Positions 36,618 to 45,991 are shown, counted from the stretch's first letter. The stretch: DNA of 64,000 nucleotides from Massilia sp. KIM (GCF_002007115.1 NZ_MVAD01000001.1:2356001-2420000), one strand, 5' to 3'. Numbers and translations are program-made. Notes: generated by a model not told the origin, from the letters alone.

Positions 36618-37556
36618 TCAGATTTCGTAGTTGTCGCCGCCGCGCATGGCGGCTTCGACCATCTTGCGGTTCAGCGTGGGCGCCAGCAGCTCGATGAAAG
36701 TATAGATATAGCTGCGCAGGTAGGCGCCCTGCTTGATCGCCACGCGCGAGGTGTTCATGCCGAACAGGTGGCCGACCGGCAGCGCGCGCAGGTTGCGGTC
36801 GCGCTCGGGGTCGAAGGCGATGCTGGCGATGATGCCCACCCCCATGCCCAGCTCCACATAGGTCTTGATTACGTCGGCGTCGATGGCCTCCAGCAGCACG
36901 TCGGGCTTGAGGTTGCGCAGGGCGAAGGCGTGGTCGATCTTGCTGCGCCCGGCGAAGGCGGCGTCGTAGGTGATCACCGGGTAGCTGGCGATCTCTTCCA
37001 GCGAGACGGCGCGCGACTTGAACAGCGGGTGCTCGGGCGGGGCCACCACCACGTGCTCCCACTGGTAGGCCGGCAGGGTCACCAGGCCGTCGACCGCCGT
37101 GATCGATTCGGTGGCGATGGCCAGGTCGGCCTGGTCGTTCTTGATCATGTCGGCGATCTGGCGCGGATTGCCCTGCAAGAGGGACAGACGCACCTTGGGG
37201 AATTTCTGCATGAAGCCCTGCACCACCTTGGGCAGCACGTAGCGCGCCTGGGTATGGGTGGTGGCGATGGTGAAGCTGCCGCTGTCGTGGGCCGCGTATT
37301 CCTTGCCGATGCGCTTGAGGCTGTCGATCTCCTGCATGATCAGCTCGACCGACTGCAGCACCAGGCGCCCGGGCTCGGTCAGGCCGCGGATGCGCTTGCC
37401 GTGGCGGGTGAAGATGTCGACCCCGAGCTCTTCCTCCAGCTCGATGATCGCCTTCGACACCCCCGGCTGGGAAGTGAACAAGGCCTTGGCGGCATCGGTC
37501 AGGTTGTAATTCTGGCGGACGGCCTCGCGCACGAAGCGCAGTTGATGAAGATTCAT
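36618..37556 (-). CDS. cysB: CysB-type LysR transcriptional regulator
   Basis: The 312-residue regulator begins MNLHQLRFVREAVRQNYNLTDAAKALFTSQPGVSKAIIELEEELG, the CysB/Cbl winged-helix domain. The C-terminal effector domain follows with FTIATTHTQARYVLP, the region that binds N-acetylserine or sulfate-type ligands in the family. It is divergent from cysI across 165 bp, so it most likely activates the sulfate-reduction genes under sulfur limitation and represses itself. Cbl is the alternative within the family. Confidence 0.93.
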   Translation of the reverse strand: MNLHQLRFVREAVRQNYNLTDAAKALFTSQPGVSKAIIELEEELGVDIFTRHGKRIRGLTEPGRLVLQSVELIMQEIDSLKRIGKEYAAHDSGSFTIATTHTQARYVLPKVVQGFMQKFPKVRLSLLQGNPRQIADMIKNDQADLAIATESITAVDGLVTLPAYQWEHVVVAPPEHPLFKSRAVSLEEIASYPVITYDAAFAGRSKIDHAFALRNLKPDVLLEAIDADVIKTYVELGMGVGIIASIAFDPERDRNLRALPVGHLFGMNTSRVAIKQGAYLRSYIYTFIELLAPTLNRKMVEAAMRGGDNYEI

Positions 37557-37599
37557 TCGGCGTGATTTGTCAGTTTGGCAGCAGACGCTATTTTAAGAT

Positions 37600-37624
37600 G
37601 CTTATTCGGGTTGCGCATATAAGC
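37600..37624. promoter_or_regulatory. Possible CysB site in the cysB-cysI spacer
   Basis: GCTTAT (37600-37605) and ATAAGC (37619-37624) form inverted half-sites 13 bases apart in AT-rich DNA between the two divergent genes. CysB sites are degenerate, so this is a candidate from location and symmetry only. Confidence 0.35.
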
Positions 37625-37641
37625 AAATAAATTCTTCGTAG

Positions 37642-37670
37642 TTTGGAATATAGCGACGGGTCCGTATTAT
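37642..37670 (+). promoter_or_regulatory. Probable sigma-70 promoter of the cysI operon
   Basis: TTTGGA and TATTAT are separated by exactly 17 bases, ending 51 bases before the cysI start. The region lies downstream of the AT-rich inverted half-sites, as expected for an activated CysB promoter. Confidence 0.5.
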
Positions 37671-37721
37671 CGAGAATACTTTAATGGGTGGACAACACAT
37701 CCATTCTTTCTGGACGAGAAC

Positions 37722-39410
37722 ATGTACCGCTACGACCACTACGACCACCTCATCGTGCGCGAACGGATTGCGCAATACCGCGACCAGGTTCAGCGCCGCC
37801 TCAACGGTGAGTTGACGGAAGAAGAATTCCTCCCGCTGCGTCTCCAGAACGGCCTGTACATGCAGCGCCATGCCTACATGCTGCGCATCGCCGTGCCCTA
37901 CGGCCTGCTGTCCTCGCAGCAGGTGCGCATGTTCGCGCACATCGCGCGCAAGTACGACCGCGGCTACGGCCACTTCACCACCCGCCAGAACATCCAGTTC
38001 AACTGGATCGAGCTGGAACAGACCCCGGACATCCTGACCGACCTGGCCTCGGTCGAGATGCACGCGATCCAAACCTCGGGCAATTGCATCCGCAACATCA
38101 CGACCGACGAATACGCCGGCGTCGCGGCCGACGAGCTGATCGACCCGCGCCCCTTCGCCGAGATCCTGCGCCAGTGGAGCACCTTCCACCCCGAGTTCAT
38201 CGCCCTGCCGCGCAAGTTCAAGGTCGCCATCAACGGCTCGCTCGAAGACCGCGCCGCCGTGGCCGTGCACGACATCGGCCTGACCATGGTGCGCAACGAG
38301 GCCGGCGAAGTCGGCTTCAAGTTCATGGCTGGCGGCGGCCTCGGCCGTACGCCCATCATCGGCAGCGTGATCCGCGAATTCCTGCCCTGGAAGCACCTGC
38401 TCACCTATACCGAAGCCGTGATGCGCGTGTATAACCAGTTCGGCCGCCGCGACAACAAGTACAAGGCCCGCATCAAGATCCTGCTCAAGGCCCTGGGCGT
38501 GGAGGAATTCACCCGCCTGGTCGAAGCCGAATGGGCAGACCTGAAGGATGGTCCGGAGACCATCACCGAAGAAGAATTCCAGCGCGTCGCCAAGTGGTTC
38601 CAGCCGCACGACTACGCCCGCCTGGACGACAGCGACGTGCTGGCCGCCCACCCGGACAACCGCGCCTTCGCCAACTGGGTCAACCGCAACGTCAAGCCGC
38701 ACAAGGTGCCGGGCTATGCCGCCGTGGTGCTCTCGCTCAAGAAGACCGGCGTGCCGCCGGGCGACGCCACCGCCGAGCAGCTCGACTTCGTGGCCGAACT
38801 GGCCGACCGCTACAGCTTTGGCGAAGTACGCGTCACCCACGAGCAGAACCTGGTGCTGGCAGACGTCGAGCAGAGCAAGCTGTTCGAGCTGTGGCAGCAG
38901 GTCAAGGCCAAGGGCCTGGCGACGCCGAACATCGGCCTGCTGACCGACATCATCGCCTGCCCCGGCGGCGACTACTGCTCGCTGGCCAACGCCAAGTCGA
39001 TCCCGATCGCGGCCGCCATCGCCGAACGCTTCGACTCCCTCGACTTCCAGCACGACATCGGCGACATCGAACTGAACATCTCGGGCTGCATCAACGCCTG
39101 CGGCCACCACCACGTCGGCAACATCGGCGTGCTGGGCGTGGACAAGGACGGCAGCGAGTGGTACCAGGTGTCGATCGGCGGCGCCCAGGGCAACGAGACC
39201 GCGATCGGCAAGATCATCGGGCCTTCGTTCTCCGCTGGCCAGATGCCGGAAGTGATCGGCCGCCTGCTCGAAGTCTATGTGCGCGAGCGCATCGAAGGCG
39301 AGCGCTTCGTCGACACCGTCGGCCGCATCGGCATCACGCCGTTCAAGGAACACGTTTATGCCACCCCGATCAAGGGCGGCGCACTGGTTGGGGAAGACGA
39401 ATATGCCTAA
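37722..39410 (+). CDS. cysI: Sulfite reductase hemoprotein (siroheme and 4Fe-4S)
   Basis: The 562-residue protein reduces sulfite to sulfide with six electrons. The cluster and siroheme ligands are C413-x5-C419 in CPGGDYC and C456-x3-C460 in CINAC. The two ferredoxin-like half domains RYDRGYGHFTTRQNIQFNWIE and YSFGEVRVTHEQNLVLAD are present. There is no cysJ flavoprotein beside it, so the electron donor is probably ferredoxin or another protein. It opens a tight operon with DUF934, cysH, cysD, cysN and cobA, and is divergent from cysB. Nitrite reductase is the alternative, but the sulfate genes around it decide. Confidence 0.93.
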   Translation: MYRYDHYDHLIVRERIAQYRDQVQRRLNGELTEEEFLPLRLQNGLYMQRHAYMLRIAVPYGLLSSQQVRMFAHIARKYDRGYGHFTTRQNIQFNWIELEQTPDILTDLASVEMHAIQTSGNCIRNITTDEYAGVAADELIDPRPFAEILRQWSTFHPEFIALPRKFKVAINGSLEDRAAVAVHDIGLTMVRNEAGEVGFKFMAGGGLGRTPIIGSVIREFLPWKHLLTYTEAVMRVYNQFGRRDNKYKARIKILLKALGVEEFTRLVEAEWADLKDGPETITEEEFQRVAKWFQPHDYARLDDSDVLAAHPDNRAFANWVNRNVKPHKVPGYAAVVLSLKKTGVPPGDATAEQLDFVAELADRYSFGEVRVTHEQNLVLADVEQSKLFELWQQVKAKGLATPNIGLLTDIIACPGGDYCSLANAKSIPIAAAIAERFDSLDFQHDIGDIELNISGCINACGHHHVGNIGVLGVDKDGSEWYQVSIGGAQGNETAIGKIIGPSFSAGQMPEVIGRLLEVYVRERIEGERFVDTVGRIGITPFKEHVYATPIKGGALVGEDEYA

Positions 39411-39972
39411 TTTCGAACTGCAGGCGCACAAACAGATCATCAAGGGCCGCGAGATCGTCGACGACGACTGGAGCGTGCTGCGCCTGGGCGAGGACGCGGC
39501 GCCCGAGACCGTCGAGGTCCCGGCCGGCAAGATCATCGTCCCCCTGGCCGTGTGGAAGGCCCAGCGCAATGCATTGGCCGACCGCCCCGCGCTGGGTGTG
39601 TGGTTCGCCCCCGACCAGCTCGCTGCAGAGATCAAGGACGACCTGCACCGCTTCGCCGTGATCGCGGTCGACTTCCCGAAATTCTCCGACGGCCGCGGCT
39701 ATTCGATCGCCTTCAACCTGCGCCGCCGCCTCGGCTACGCGGGCGAGCTGCGCGCGATCGGCGACGTGCTGCGCGACCAGCTGTTCCAGATGCACCGCTG
39801 CGGCTTCGACGCCTACGCGACCCGCCAGGACCGCAGCATCGTTGATGCGCTCAAGGGCCTGTCGGTGTTCTCGGAAACCTACCAGGCCTCGGTCGACCAG
39901 CCCGTGCCCCTGTTCCGCCGCGCCCAGCGCGACCTGGCGCCCGAGCATCGCGACGTCGGCGCCGGCATCTAG
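39403..39972 (+). CDS. DUF934 family protein of the sulfite reductase operon
   Basis: The 189-residue protein belongs to DUF934, which is regularly encoded just after the beta/gammaproteobacterial-type CysI. Typical features are DDDWSVLRLGED, LGVWFAPDQLAAEI and FPKFSDGRGYSIAFNLRRRLGYAGELRAIGDVL. Its function is unproven; family association suggests a partner of sulfite reductase, possibly in electron delivery. The ATG at 39403 overlaps the cysI end by eight bases, and cysH begins nine bases after it. Confidence 0.92.
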   Translation: MPNFELQAHKQIIKGREIVDDDWSVLRLGEDAAPETVEVPAGKIIVPLAVWKAQRNALADRPALGVWFAPDQLAAEIKDDLHRFAVIAVDFPKFSDGRGYSIAFNLRRRLGYAGELRAIGDVLRDQLFQMHRCGFDAYATRQDRSIVDALKGLSVFSETYQASVDQPVPLFRRAQRDLAPEHRDVGAGI

Positions 39973-39981
39973 GAGTCCAGC

Positions 39982-40698
39982 ATGAGCGACCTGCACCATC
40001 GCGTGGAAGAAACCACCGCGATCCTGGAGCGTATTTCCCGCGATTTCACGCCCGCCGTGTTCGCGTCCAGCCTGGCGGCCGAAGACATGGTCTTGACCGA
40101 CCTGATCCTCAAGAACAAGCTGCCGATCGGCATCTTCTCGCTCGAGACCGGCCGCCTGCACGCCGAGACCCTGGCCATGCTCGACAAGGTCAAGGAAAAT
40201 TATGGCTACGAGATCGCGTTGTTCCGTCCGCAGCCCGAGGCGGTCGAGGCCTATGTGGCCCAGAACGGCCTGAACGCCTTCTACGACAGCGTCGAGATGC
40301 GCAAGGAATGCTGCCGCGTGCGCAAGGTCGAGCCGCTTGGACGGGCGCTCAGCGGCAAGCGCGCCTGGATCACCGGCCAGCGCCGCGCCCAGTCGAGCAC
40401 CCGCGCCGAACTGGCGGTGCAGGAAGATGACGCCGCCCACGGCATGCAGAAGTTCAACCCGCTGGCCGACTGGTCGGAGCAGGACGTCTGGGACTACCTG
40501 CGCGCCAACGCGGTGCCCTACAACGCCCTGCACGACCGCGGCTACCCCTCGATCGGCTGCGAGCCCTGCACCCGCGCGATCCAGCCGGGCGAGGACGTGC
40601 GCGCCGGCCGCTGGTGGTGGGAGAACCCCGAGTCCAAGGAATGCGGGCTGCACGTGGTCGACGGCAAACTCATTCGCATCAAATCCGTGGCCGCCTAG
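39982..40698 (+). CDS. cysH: Assimilatory adenylyl-sulfate (APS) reductase
   Basis: The 238-residue enzyme of the CysH family reduces activated sulfate to sulfite. It contains the two cysteine pairs of the iron-sulfur-bearing APS type, in KECCRVRKVEPL and GCEPCTRAI, as well as the catalytic Cys in KECGLH. Enzymes with these four extra cysteines prefer APS over PAPS. That agrees with the absence of an APS kinase gene here. AGGAG lies before the ATG. It is 24 bases upstream of cysD in the same operon. Confidence 0.94.
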   Translation: MSDLHHRVEETTAILERISRDFTPAVFASSLAAEDMVLTDLILKNKLPIGIFSLETGRLHAETLAMLDKVKENYGYEIALFRPQPEAVEAYVAQNGLNAFYDSVEMRKECCRVRKVEPLGRALSGKRAWITGQRRAQSSTRAELAVQEDDAAHGMQKFNPLADWSEQDVWDYLRANAVPYNALHDRGYPSIGCEPCTRAIQPGEDVRAGRWWWENPESKECGLHVVDGKLIRIKSVAA

Positions 40699-40722
40699 GC
40701 CGCAACCAAGAACAGGCAGAAC

Positions 40723-41658
40723 ATGACTACCGTGATTGAACAAGCACTGCTGAGCGACGTGAATGCGCGTCACCTCGACCTGCTGGAATCGGAAGCGATC
40801 CACATCCTGCGCGAAGTGGCGGCCGAATGCAGCAACCCTGCCCTCCTGTTCTCGGGCGGCAAGGACTCGGTCGTGCTGCTGCGCCTGGCCGAGAAGGCCT
40901 TCCGTCCGGGCAAATTCCCCTTCCCCCTGGTGCACATCGACACCGGGCATAACTTCGACGAAGTGATCGCCTTCCGCGACGCGCGCGTGGCGGAACTGGG
41001 CGAGCGCCTGATCGTCGGCAGCGTCGAGGAATCGATCAAGCGCGGCACCGTGCGCCTGCGTAACCCCCAGACCGACTCGCGCAACGCGGCCCAGGCCGTG
41101 ACCCTGCTCGAAACCATTTCCGAGCACGGCTTCGACGCCTGCATCGGCGGCGCCCGCCGCGACGAGGAAAAGGCGCGCGCCAAGGAGCGCATCTTCTCCT
41201 TCCGCGACGAATTCGGCCAGTGGGATCCGAAGGCCCAGCGCCCGGAACTGTGGGACCTGTATAACACCCGCGTCCATCCGGGCGAGAACATGCGCGTGTT
41301 CCCGATCTCGAACTGGACCGAGCTCGACGTCTGGCAGTACATCGCCCGCGAAAAGCTGGCCCTGCCCTCGATCTACTTCGCCCACGAGCGCCAGGTGATC
41401 CCGCGCAACGGCCTGCTGGTGCCCCTGACCCCTCTGACCCCGGCGCGCGAAGGCGAAAGCGTCGAGACCCGCACCGTGCGCTTCCGCACGGTGGGCGACA
41501 TCTCCTGCACTTGCCCGGTCGCCTCCGATGCGGACACGGTGGACGCGATCATCGCCGAAACCGCGGTGACCGAAGTGACCGAACGCGGCGCCACCCGCAT
41601 GGACGACCAGACTTCCGAAGCCTCGATGGAAAAACGCAAGAAAGCGGGTTATTTCTGA
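40723..41658 (+). CDS. cysD: Sulfate adenylyltransferase small subunit
   Basis: The 311-residue subunit catalyses adenylation of sulfate with CysN. The PP-loop ATP-pyrophosphatase motif is LLFSGGKDSVVLLRLAEKAF, and GARRDEEKARAKERIFSFRD and VFPISNWTELDVWQYI are family motifs. The C-terminus ends in MEKRKKAGYF. Its stop overlaps the cysN start by one base, so the two subunits are co-translated. Confidence 0.96.
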   Translation: MTTVIEQALLSDVNARHLDLLESEAIHILREVAAECSNPALLFSGGKDSVVLLRLAEKAFRPGKFPFPLVHIDTGHNFDEVIAFRDARVAELGERLIVGSVEESIKRGTVRLRNPQTDSRNAAQAVTLLETISEHGFDACIGGARRDEEKARAKERIFSFRDEFGQWDPKAQRPELWDLYNTRVHPGENMRVFPISNWTELDVWQYIAREKLALPSIYFAHERQVIPRNGLLVPLTPLTPAREGESVETRTVRFRTVGDISCTCPVASDADTVDAIIAETAVTEVTERGATRMDDQTSEASMEKRKKAGYF

Positions 41659-42965
41659 TGAACGCCATGACCGAACAACTGACCCAAAGCGGGCTGCTCC
41701 GCTTCATCACCGCCGGCTCCGTCGACGACGGCAAGAGCACCCTGATCGGCCGCCTGCTGTACGACAGCAAGGGCATCTTCGCCGACCAGCTGGCCGCCGT
41801 CTCGCGCGCCAAGCACAAGCGCACCGTGGGCGACACCATCGACCTCTCGCTGCTGACCGACGGCCTCGAAGCCGAGCGCGAGCAAGGCATCACGATCGAC
41901 GTGGCCTACCGCTACTTCGCCACCCCCAAGCGCAAGTTCATCATCGCCGACACCCCGGGCCACGAGCAGTACACCCGCAACATGGTGACCGGGGCCTCGA
42001 CCGCCGACGCCGTGATCATCCTGGTCGACGTGTCGAAGGTGAAGCTGCGCGAGGACGGCGGCGTGGACCTGCTGACCCAGACCAAGCGCCACTCGACCAT
42101 CGCCAAGCTGCTCCAGATCGAGCACGTGATCGTGGCGGTCAACAAGATGGACCTGGTGAACTACGACCGCGCCGTCTACGAGCGCATCGTGGCCGCCTAC
42201 GGCGAATTCGCGCAGTCGCTGGGCTTGAAGGACGTGACCGCGATCCCGCTCTCGGCCCTGGCCGGCGACAACGTGGTCGAGGCGTCCGCCAACATGCCCT
42301 GGTATGAAGGCCCGACCCTGATCGCGCTGCTGGAATCGCTCTCGGTCTACGACGAATCGCATGCCGCGCCCTTCCGCTTCCCGGTGCAGCTGGTGGCGCG
42401 CCACAACGGCCACGAGGCGAACGACTTCCGCGGCTACATGGGCCGCATCGAATCGGGCCAGGTGAAGGTGGGCGACAAGCTGGTGGTCCAGCCCTCGGGC
42501 CAGGCCGCCACGGTCAAGGAGATCGTCACCTTCGACGGTCCGCTGCAGTCGGCCGCGGCCGGCCAGTCCGTGACCCTGGTGCTGAACGAATACGTGGACG
42601 TGTCGCGCGGCGACGTGCTGTCTTCGAGCGAACAGCCGGCGACCCTGCTCAAGCAGGTGGTGGCCGACGTCTGCTGGATGGCCGACGAGCCGCTCGACCT
42701 GCGCCGCAAGTACTGGCTCAAGCACGGCACCCGCCAGACCGCCGCCAAGGTGACCCGGGTCGACAGCATCCTGGACGTCAACACGCAGCAGCGCCACGCT
42801 GCCGAGGGCCTGAAGCTGAACGACATCGCGCGCATCGGCCTGACCGTGCAGCAGCCGCTGGCGGCCGACGCCTATGACGAGATCCGCGCCACCGGCGCCT
42901 TCATCCTGATCGACGAAGTGACCCACCAGACCGTGGCAGCAGGTATGATCCGTCTGGAGCAATAG
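41658..42965 (+). CDS. cysN: Sulfate adenylyltransferase large subunit (GTPase)
   Basis: The 435-residue subunit is an EF-Tu-like GTPase whose hydrolysis drives APS formation. Motifs are GSVDDGKSTLIGRLLYDSK (P-loop), DTPGHEQYTRNM (G3) and NKMD (G4). It ends after the beta-barrel domains, with no C-terminal APS kinase domain as in NodQ/CysNC, which matters for the pathway. The ATG at 41658 overlaps the cysD TGA; the frame's longer 5' extension lies inside cysD. Confidence 0.96.
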   Translation: MNAMTEQLTQSGLLRFITAGSVDDGKSTLIGRLLYDSKGIFADQLAAVSRAKHKRTVGDTIDLSLLTDGLEAEREQGITIDVAYRYFATPKRKFIIADTPGHEQYTRNMVTGASTADAVIILVDVSKVKLREDGGVDLLTQTKRHSTIAKLLQIEHVIVAVNKMDLVNYDRAVYERIVAAYGEFAQSLGLKDVTAIPLSALAGDNVVEASANMPWYEGPTLIALLESLSVYDESHAAPFRFPVQLVARHNGHEANDFRGYMGRIESGQVKVGDKLVVQPSGQAATVKEIVTFDGPLQSAAAGQSVTLVLNEYVDVSRGDVLSSSEQPATLLKQVVADVCWMADEPLDLRRKYWLKHGTRQTAAKVTRVDSILDVNTQQRHAAEGLKLNDIARIGLTVQQPLAADAYDEIRATGAFILIDEVTHQTVAAGMIRLEQ

Positions 42966-42982
42966 TTCTAGAAAGGATCTGC

Positions 42983-43705
42983 ATGGGGGCCTTGGGCAAA
43001 GTTTACCTGGTGGGAGCGGGCCCCGGCGCGGCCGACCTGATCACCGTGCGCGGTGCGCGCCTGCTGGCCCAGGCCGAGGTGGTGCTCTACGACGCCCTGG
43101 TCACCCCCGAGATGCTGGCCCTGTGCGCCCAGGCCGAGAAGATCTCGGTCGGCAAGCGTTCCGGCCAGCGTTCCACCGCCCAGACCCTGATCAACCAGCA
43201 GCTGGTCGACTGCGCCCGCAAATACCGCCACGTGGTCCGCCTCAAGGGCGGCGACCCGATGCTGTTCGGGCGCGCCGACGAAGAGCTGCGCGCGCTGGAA
43301 GCCGAAGGCATCGAGGTCGAGGTGGTGCCCGGCATCACGACCGCGGTGGCCGCCGCCGCCGCCACCCTCCAGCCGCTGACCAAGCGCGGCGTGGCGCGCA
43401 GCGTCGCCTTCTTCACCTCGAGCACCGCGCCCGACGAGCCTGATCATCCGGCCCTTCCCGAAACCGATACCCTGGTCCAGTACATGGGCGGCCGCGAGGC
43501 GGCCGCCACGGCCGAGCGCCTGCTGGCCGAAGGACGCCGCCCCGACCTGCCGGTGGTGGTGGTGGAAAACTGCAGCCGCCCCGACCAGCGCATCCTGCGC
43601 CTCTCCCTGAAGGACCTGGCCCAGGGCCTGGAACCCGGCCACGGGCCGGTGCTGGTCATGCTGGGCGAAGCGCTGGCGCGGCGCGAACACCAGAAGGGCG
43701 ACTAG
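42983..43705 (+). CDS. cobA: Uroporphyrinogen-III C-methyltransferase (SUMT)
   Basis: The 240-residue enzyme makes precorrin-2, the precursor of siroheme and cobalamin. VYLVGAGPGAADLITVRG and GGDPMLFGRADEEL are SAM-binding motifs and VVPGITTAVAAAAA is the usual third block. It lacks the CysG N-terminal dehydrogenase/chelatase domain, so oxidation and iron insertion need another protein; a CbiX/SirB-like chelatase is encoded at 46197-46565. GAAAGGA precedes the ATG. Location at the end of the sulfite-reductase operon points to siroheme supply for CysI. Confidence 0.94.
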   Translation: MGALGKVYLVGAGPGAADLITVRGARLLAQAEVVLYDALVTPEMLALCAQAEKISVGKRSGQRSTAQTLINQQLVDCARKYRHVVRLKGGDPMLFGRADEELRALEAEGIEVEVVPGITTAVAAAAATLQPLTKRGVARSVAFFTSSTAPDEPDHPALPETDTLVQYMGGREAAATAERLLAEGRRPDLPVVVVENCSRPDQRILRLSLKDLAQGLEPGHGPVLVMLGEALARREHQKGD

Positions 43706-43719
43706 GCGCCCTCCTCCTG

Positions 43720-43743
43720 CGCCCGGGGTTCAGCCCCAGGGCG
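43720..43743. other. GC-rich hairpin between convergent cobA and DUF4214 gene
   Basis: CGCCC-GGGG and CCCC-GGGCG pair around TTCAG, spanning the stop codon of the minus-strand gene. There is no T-run. It could still slow polymerase between the convergent genes. Confidence 0.35.
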
Positions 43744-45991
43744 TGAACTCGATCCCGTGCTGGATCGCGCCGATCACCTGGGTCTGGTTCTCCCCGCTTT
43801 CGCTGAAGAAGGCCAGCACCTGCTGGCGGCCCTGGCCCTGCTCGAGGGCCCCTAGCCAGTAGTCGCGCCCCGGGACGTCGAGCTGGCGGTGCAGCACGTT
43901 CTGGTACAGCAGCTCGACGAAGCGCGCGTCGCTGGCGTCGGCGCCGTACAGGTCGGCGAACTCCTTGCTCGCGGCGAAGCCCGCCGCCACGCTCTCCAGG
44001 CTGGCGCCGCCATCCATCATCTTGATCCAGTAGCCCATGCCGGCCTTGTCCGGCGCGCGGTCGAAGGCGGCCTGGTACAGCCGGTAGGCCTGGCCCGCCA
44101 CGCCCTCGATGTCGAGGGCCACCGACACGTCGCTGAAGTGCACGCGCTCGACGTTGACCAGGGTGTCGCTGCCGCTGCCGCCCTTGCGGTCGCTGACGAT
44201 GGCCGCCCCGGCCTCGCGTGTGATCGCGAACATGGACCTGGCGCCGCCGTAGCTGATGCTGTCGATGCCGCCCAGCCCGTCGATCTTGTGGTCGCCCGCG
44301 GCGGCCTTGAAGCTGTTGCTCCGGTCGCTGCCGTAGGTGGCTGCGGCGCCGCCCGCACTCGCGCCGGCGCTGCCGCCGGCCGATGCGCCCGCACCCGCGG
44401 AGGGCGCCAGCCCTGCGCTCGCGGCGGGGGCCGGGGCCGGTTTGCTGACCACAGCCAGGGGCGCGGTGACGACCGGCGTCACGAGCTCGGGCGCCGCGGC
44501 GGCCGGCGCGCTGGCCGCCGGCGCCAGCGCGCCTTCCAGGACGCGCGCTTCGACCTGCACCGCGCCGTTGGCCTGGGTGTCGATCCAGGCCGTGGCGAAG
44601 CCGCCGTTAGCCAGCGCGCTCAGGACCGGGCTGGCCTGGTCGCCCGCGCGTGATTCGTTGATGGCGAATTCGCGCGCGTCGATGGCGCTGCCGTCGGCGC
44701 CGAAGCGGCGCCCGAAGATGCCGTTGCCGTCGAAGTCGCCGCTCTGCGACTGCCAGGCGAGGGCAAAGCCGCCGTCGCTCAGGGCCGTGACCGAGACGTC
44801 GTAGCGCCCGCCGCCGCTGTCGAGATTGGCCTGCGCCATCGCGCCCAGGCGGTTGCCGGCGGCGTCGAAGCGCTGGAAGAAGATGTCGCTGACGCCGAAG
44901 CCGAAGGGCGAGTTCAGGTAGCTGTCCCAGGCCACCACCATGCTGCCGTCCTTGAGGACGCTCAGCTCCGGCAGCGGGGCCGCGGTGCCGATGCTGGCGG
45001 CGTAGCCGTCGCCGCTGGCCAGGATCACCGGGCCGCCGTTCTGGGCCAGGTAGACGTTGCCGTCGTTGATTTCGCCCCAGCTCACGACGTAGCTTGCGCC
45101 CTTGGCGGCGAGCGCCGGACTGAAGGCGCTGCCCAGGGTCCCGTAGACCTGTTCCGGGCCCAGGTTGCCGGCGGCGTCGGCGCTGCGCACGTGCACCTGC
45201 CCGCCGGCGCGCCAGGCCAGGGCGAAGCCACCGCCCTGCAGGGCCACCACGTCCGGCATGGCGCTGTCGCCGGTCGCGCCGGCGTCGGCGAACTGCTGGG
45301 GGCCGGCCTTGCCGGCCGCGTCCACGATGCGGTAGGCGATGCGGGCGTCGGCACCGGCGCCGACCGTGTAGGCGGTCACGAAGCGGCCGCCGTCCAGGGC
45401 CGCCACGCTGGGCGCTCCTTCGGGCACGCCATCGGCGCTGGGCGTCAGGGCGAAGGCGGCGCCGCGCGCATTGCCGACGGCGTCGCGCAACTGGGCCCAC
45501 AAGGCCTGGTCGGCGCCCTGCCAGACGGCCGCGAAGCCGCCGTCGGACAGGGTGGCCAGGGCCGGATTGGCGCTGCCCGATGCGGCGCCCAGGGACAGGT
45601 CGGCGCCGAAGCGGTCCAGTTCGCGCGTGGTGCCCGGCTCGACGGTGAAGACCAGGGTCTCGGCGAAGCCGCGGCCCGGGAGCGGGTTGCCGGAGCCGTC
45701 GATCTGGTAGCGGTCGTAGTAGTGCACCGTCACAGAGGTGGAGCCGCCGGCGGCCGGCAACTGGCTGGCGTCGGCCACGACCAGGCGGGCCGAGGTGTCG
45801 GTGGCGGGGTTGTAGACGATGCTGAACAGGCCGGGGTTGTGCTGGGCGTCGATGAACCAGCGGCCGCCGGTCAGGAGGCCGGTGTCGATCGCCGTCATGG
45901 TCGCGGCCAGATCGCCGTTGCGCAAGGTCGTGAACAGGGTGTCGCGGTCGTCGAGGATACCGGTAGGGGCGTAATCGATGTCGGTGCTCAT
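43730..45991 (-). CDS. Large secreted or surface DUF4214-domain protein
   Basis: The 753-residue protein has no signal peptide. Residues about 130-500 carry repeats of the type LSDGGFAxAW (for example in DGGFAAVWQG, GGGFALAWRA, DGGFALAWQS and NGGFATAWID), which look like propeller or beta-repeat units. A long Ala/Pro/Ser/Gly linker covers about 500-570. Then come an RTX-like stretch (GDHKIDGLGGIDSISYGG, SDTLVNVERVHFSD) and a DUF4214 domain (YRLYQAAFDRAPDKAGMGYWI, VLHRQLDVPGRDYWL) to the end. DUF4214 proteins are often exported by type I systems, consistent with the absent signal peptide. The ATG at 45991 is preferred; 46036 would add 15 residues. No transporter is adjacent. Confidence 0.82.
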   Translation of the reverse strand: MSTDIDYAPTGILDDRDTLFTTLRNGDLAATMTAIDTGLLTGGRWFIDAQHNPGLFSIVYNPATDTSARLVVADASQLPAAGGSTSVTVHYYDRYQIDGSGNPLPGRGFAETLVFTVEPGTTRELDRFGADLSLGAASGSANPALATLSDGGFAAVWQGADQALWAQLRDAVGNARGAAFALTPSADGVPEGAPSVAALDGGRFVTAYTVGAGADARIAYRIVDAAGKAGPQQFADAGATGDSAMPDVVALQGGGFALAWRAGGQVHVRSADAAGNLGPEQVYGTLGSAFSPALAAKGASYVVSWGEINDGNVYLAQNGGPVILASGDGYAASIGTAAPLPELSVLKDGSMVVAWDSYLNSPFGFGVSDIFFQRFDAAGNRLGAMAQANLDSGGGRYDVSVTALSDGGFALAWQSQSGDFDGNGIFGRRFGADGSAIDAREFAINESRAGDQASPVLSALANGGFATAWIDTQANGAVQVEARVLEGALAPAASAPAAAAPELVTPVVTAPLAVVSKPAPAPAASAGLAPSAGAGASAGGSAGASAGGAAATYGSDRSNSFKAAAGDHKIDGLGGIDSISYGGARSMFAITREAGAAIVSDRKGGSGSDTLVNVERVHFSDVSVALDIEGVAGQAYRLYQAAFDRAPDKAGMGYWIKMMDGGASLESVAAGFAASKEFADLYGADASDARFVELLYQNVLHRQLDVPGRDYWLGALEQGQGRQQVLAFFSESGENQTQVIGAIQHGIEFTPWG

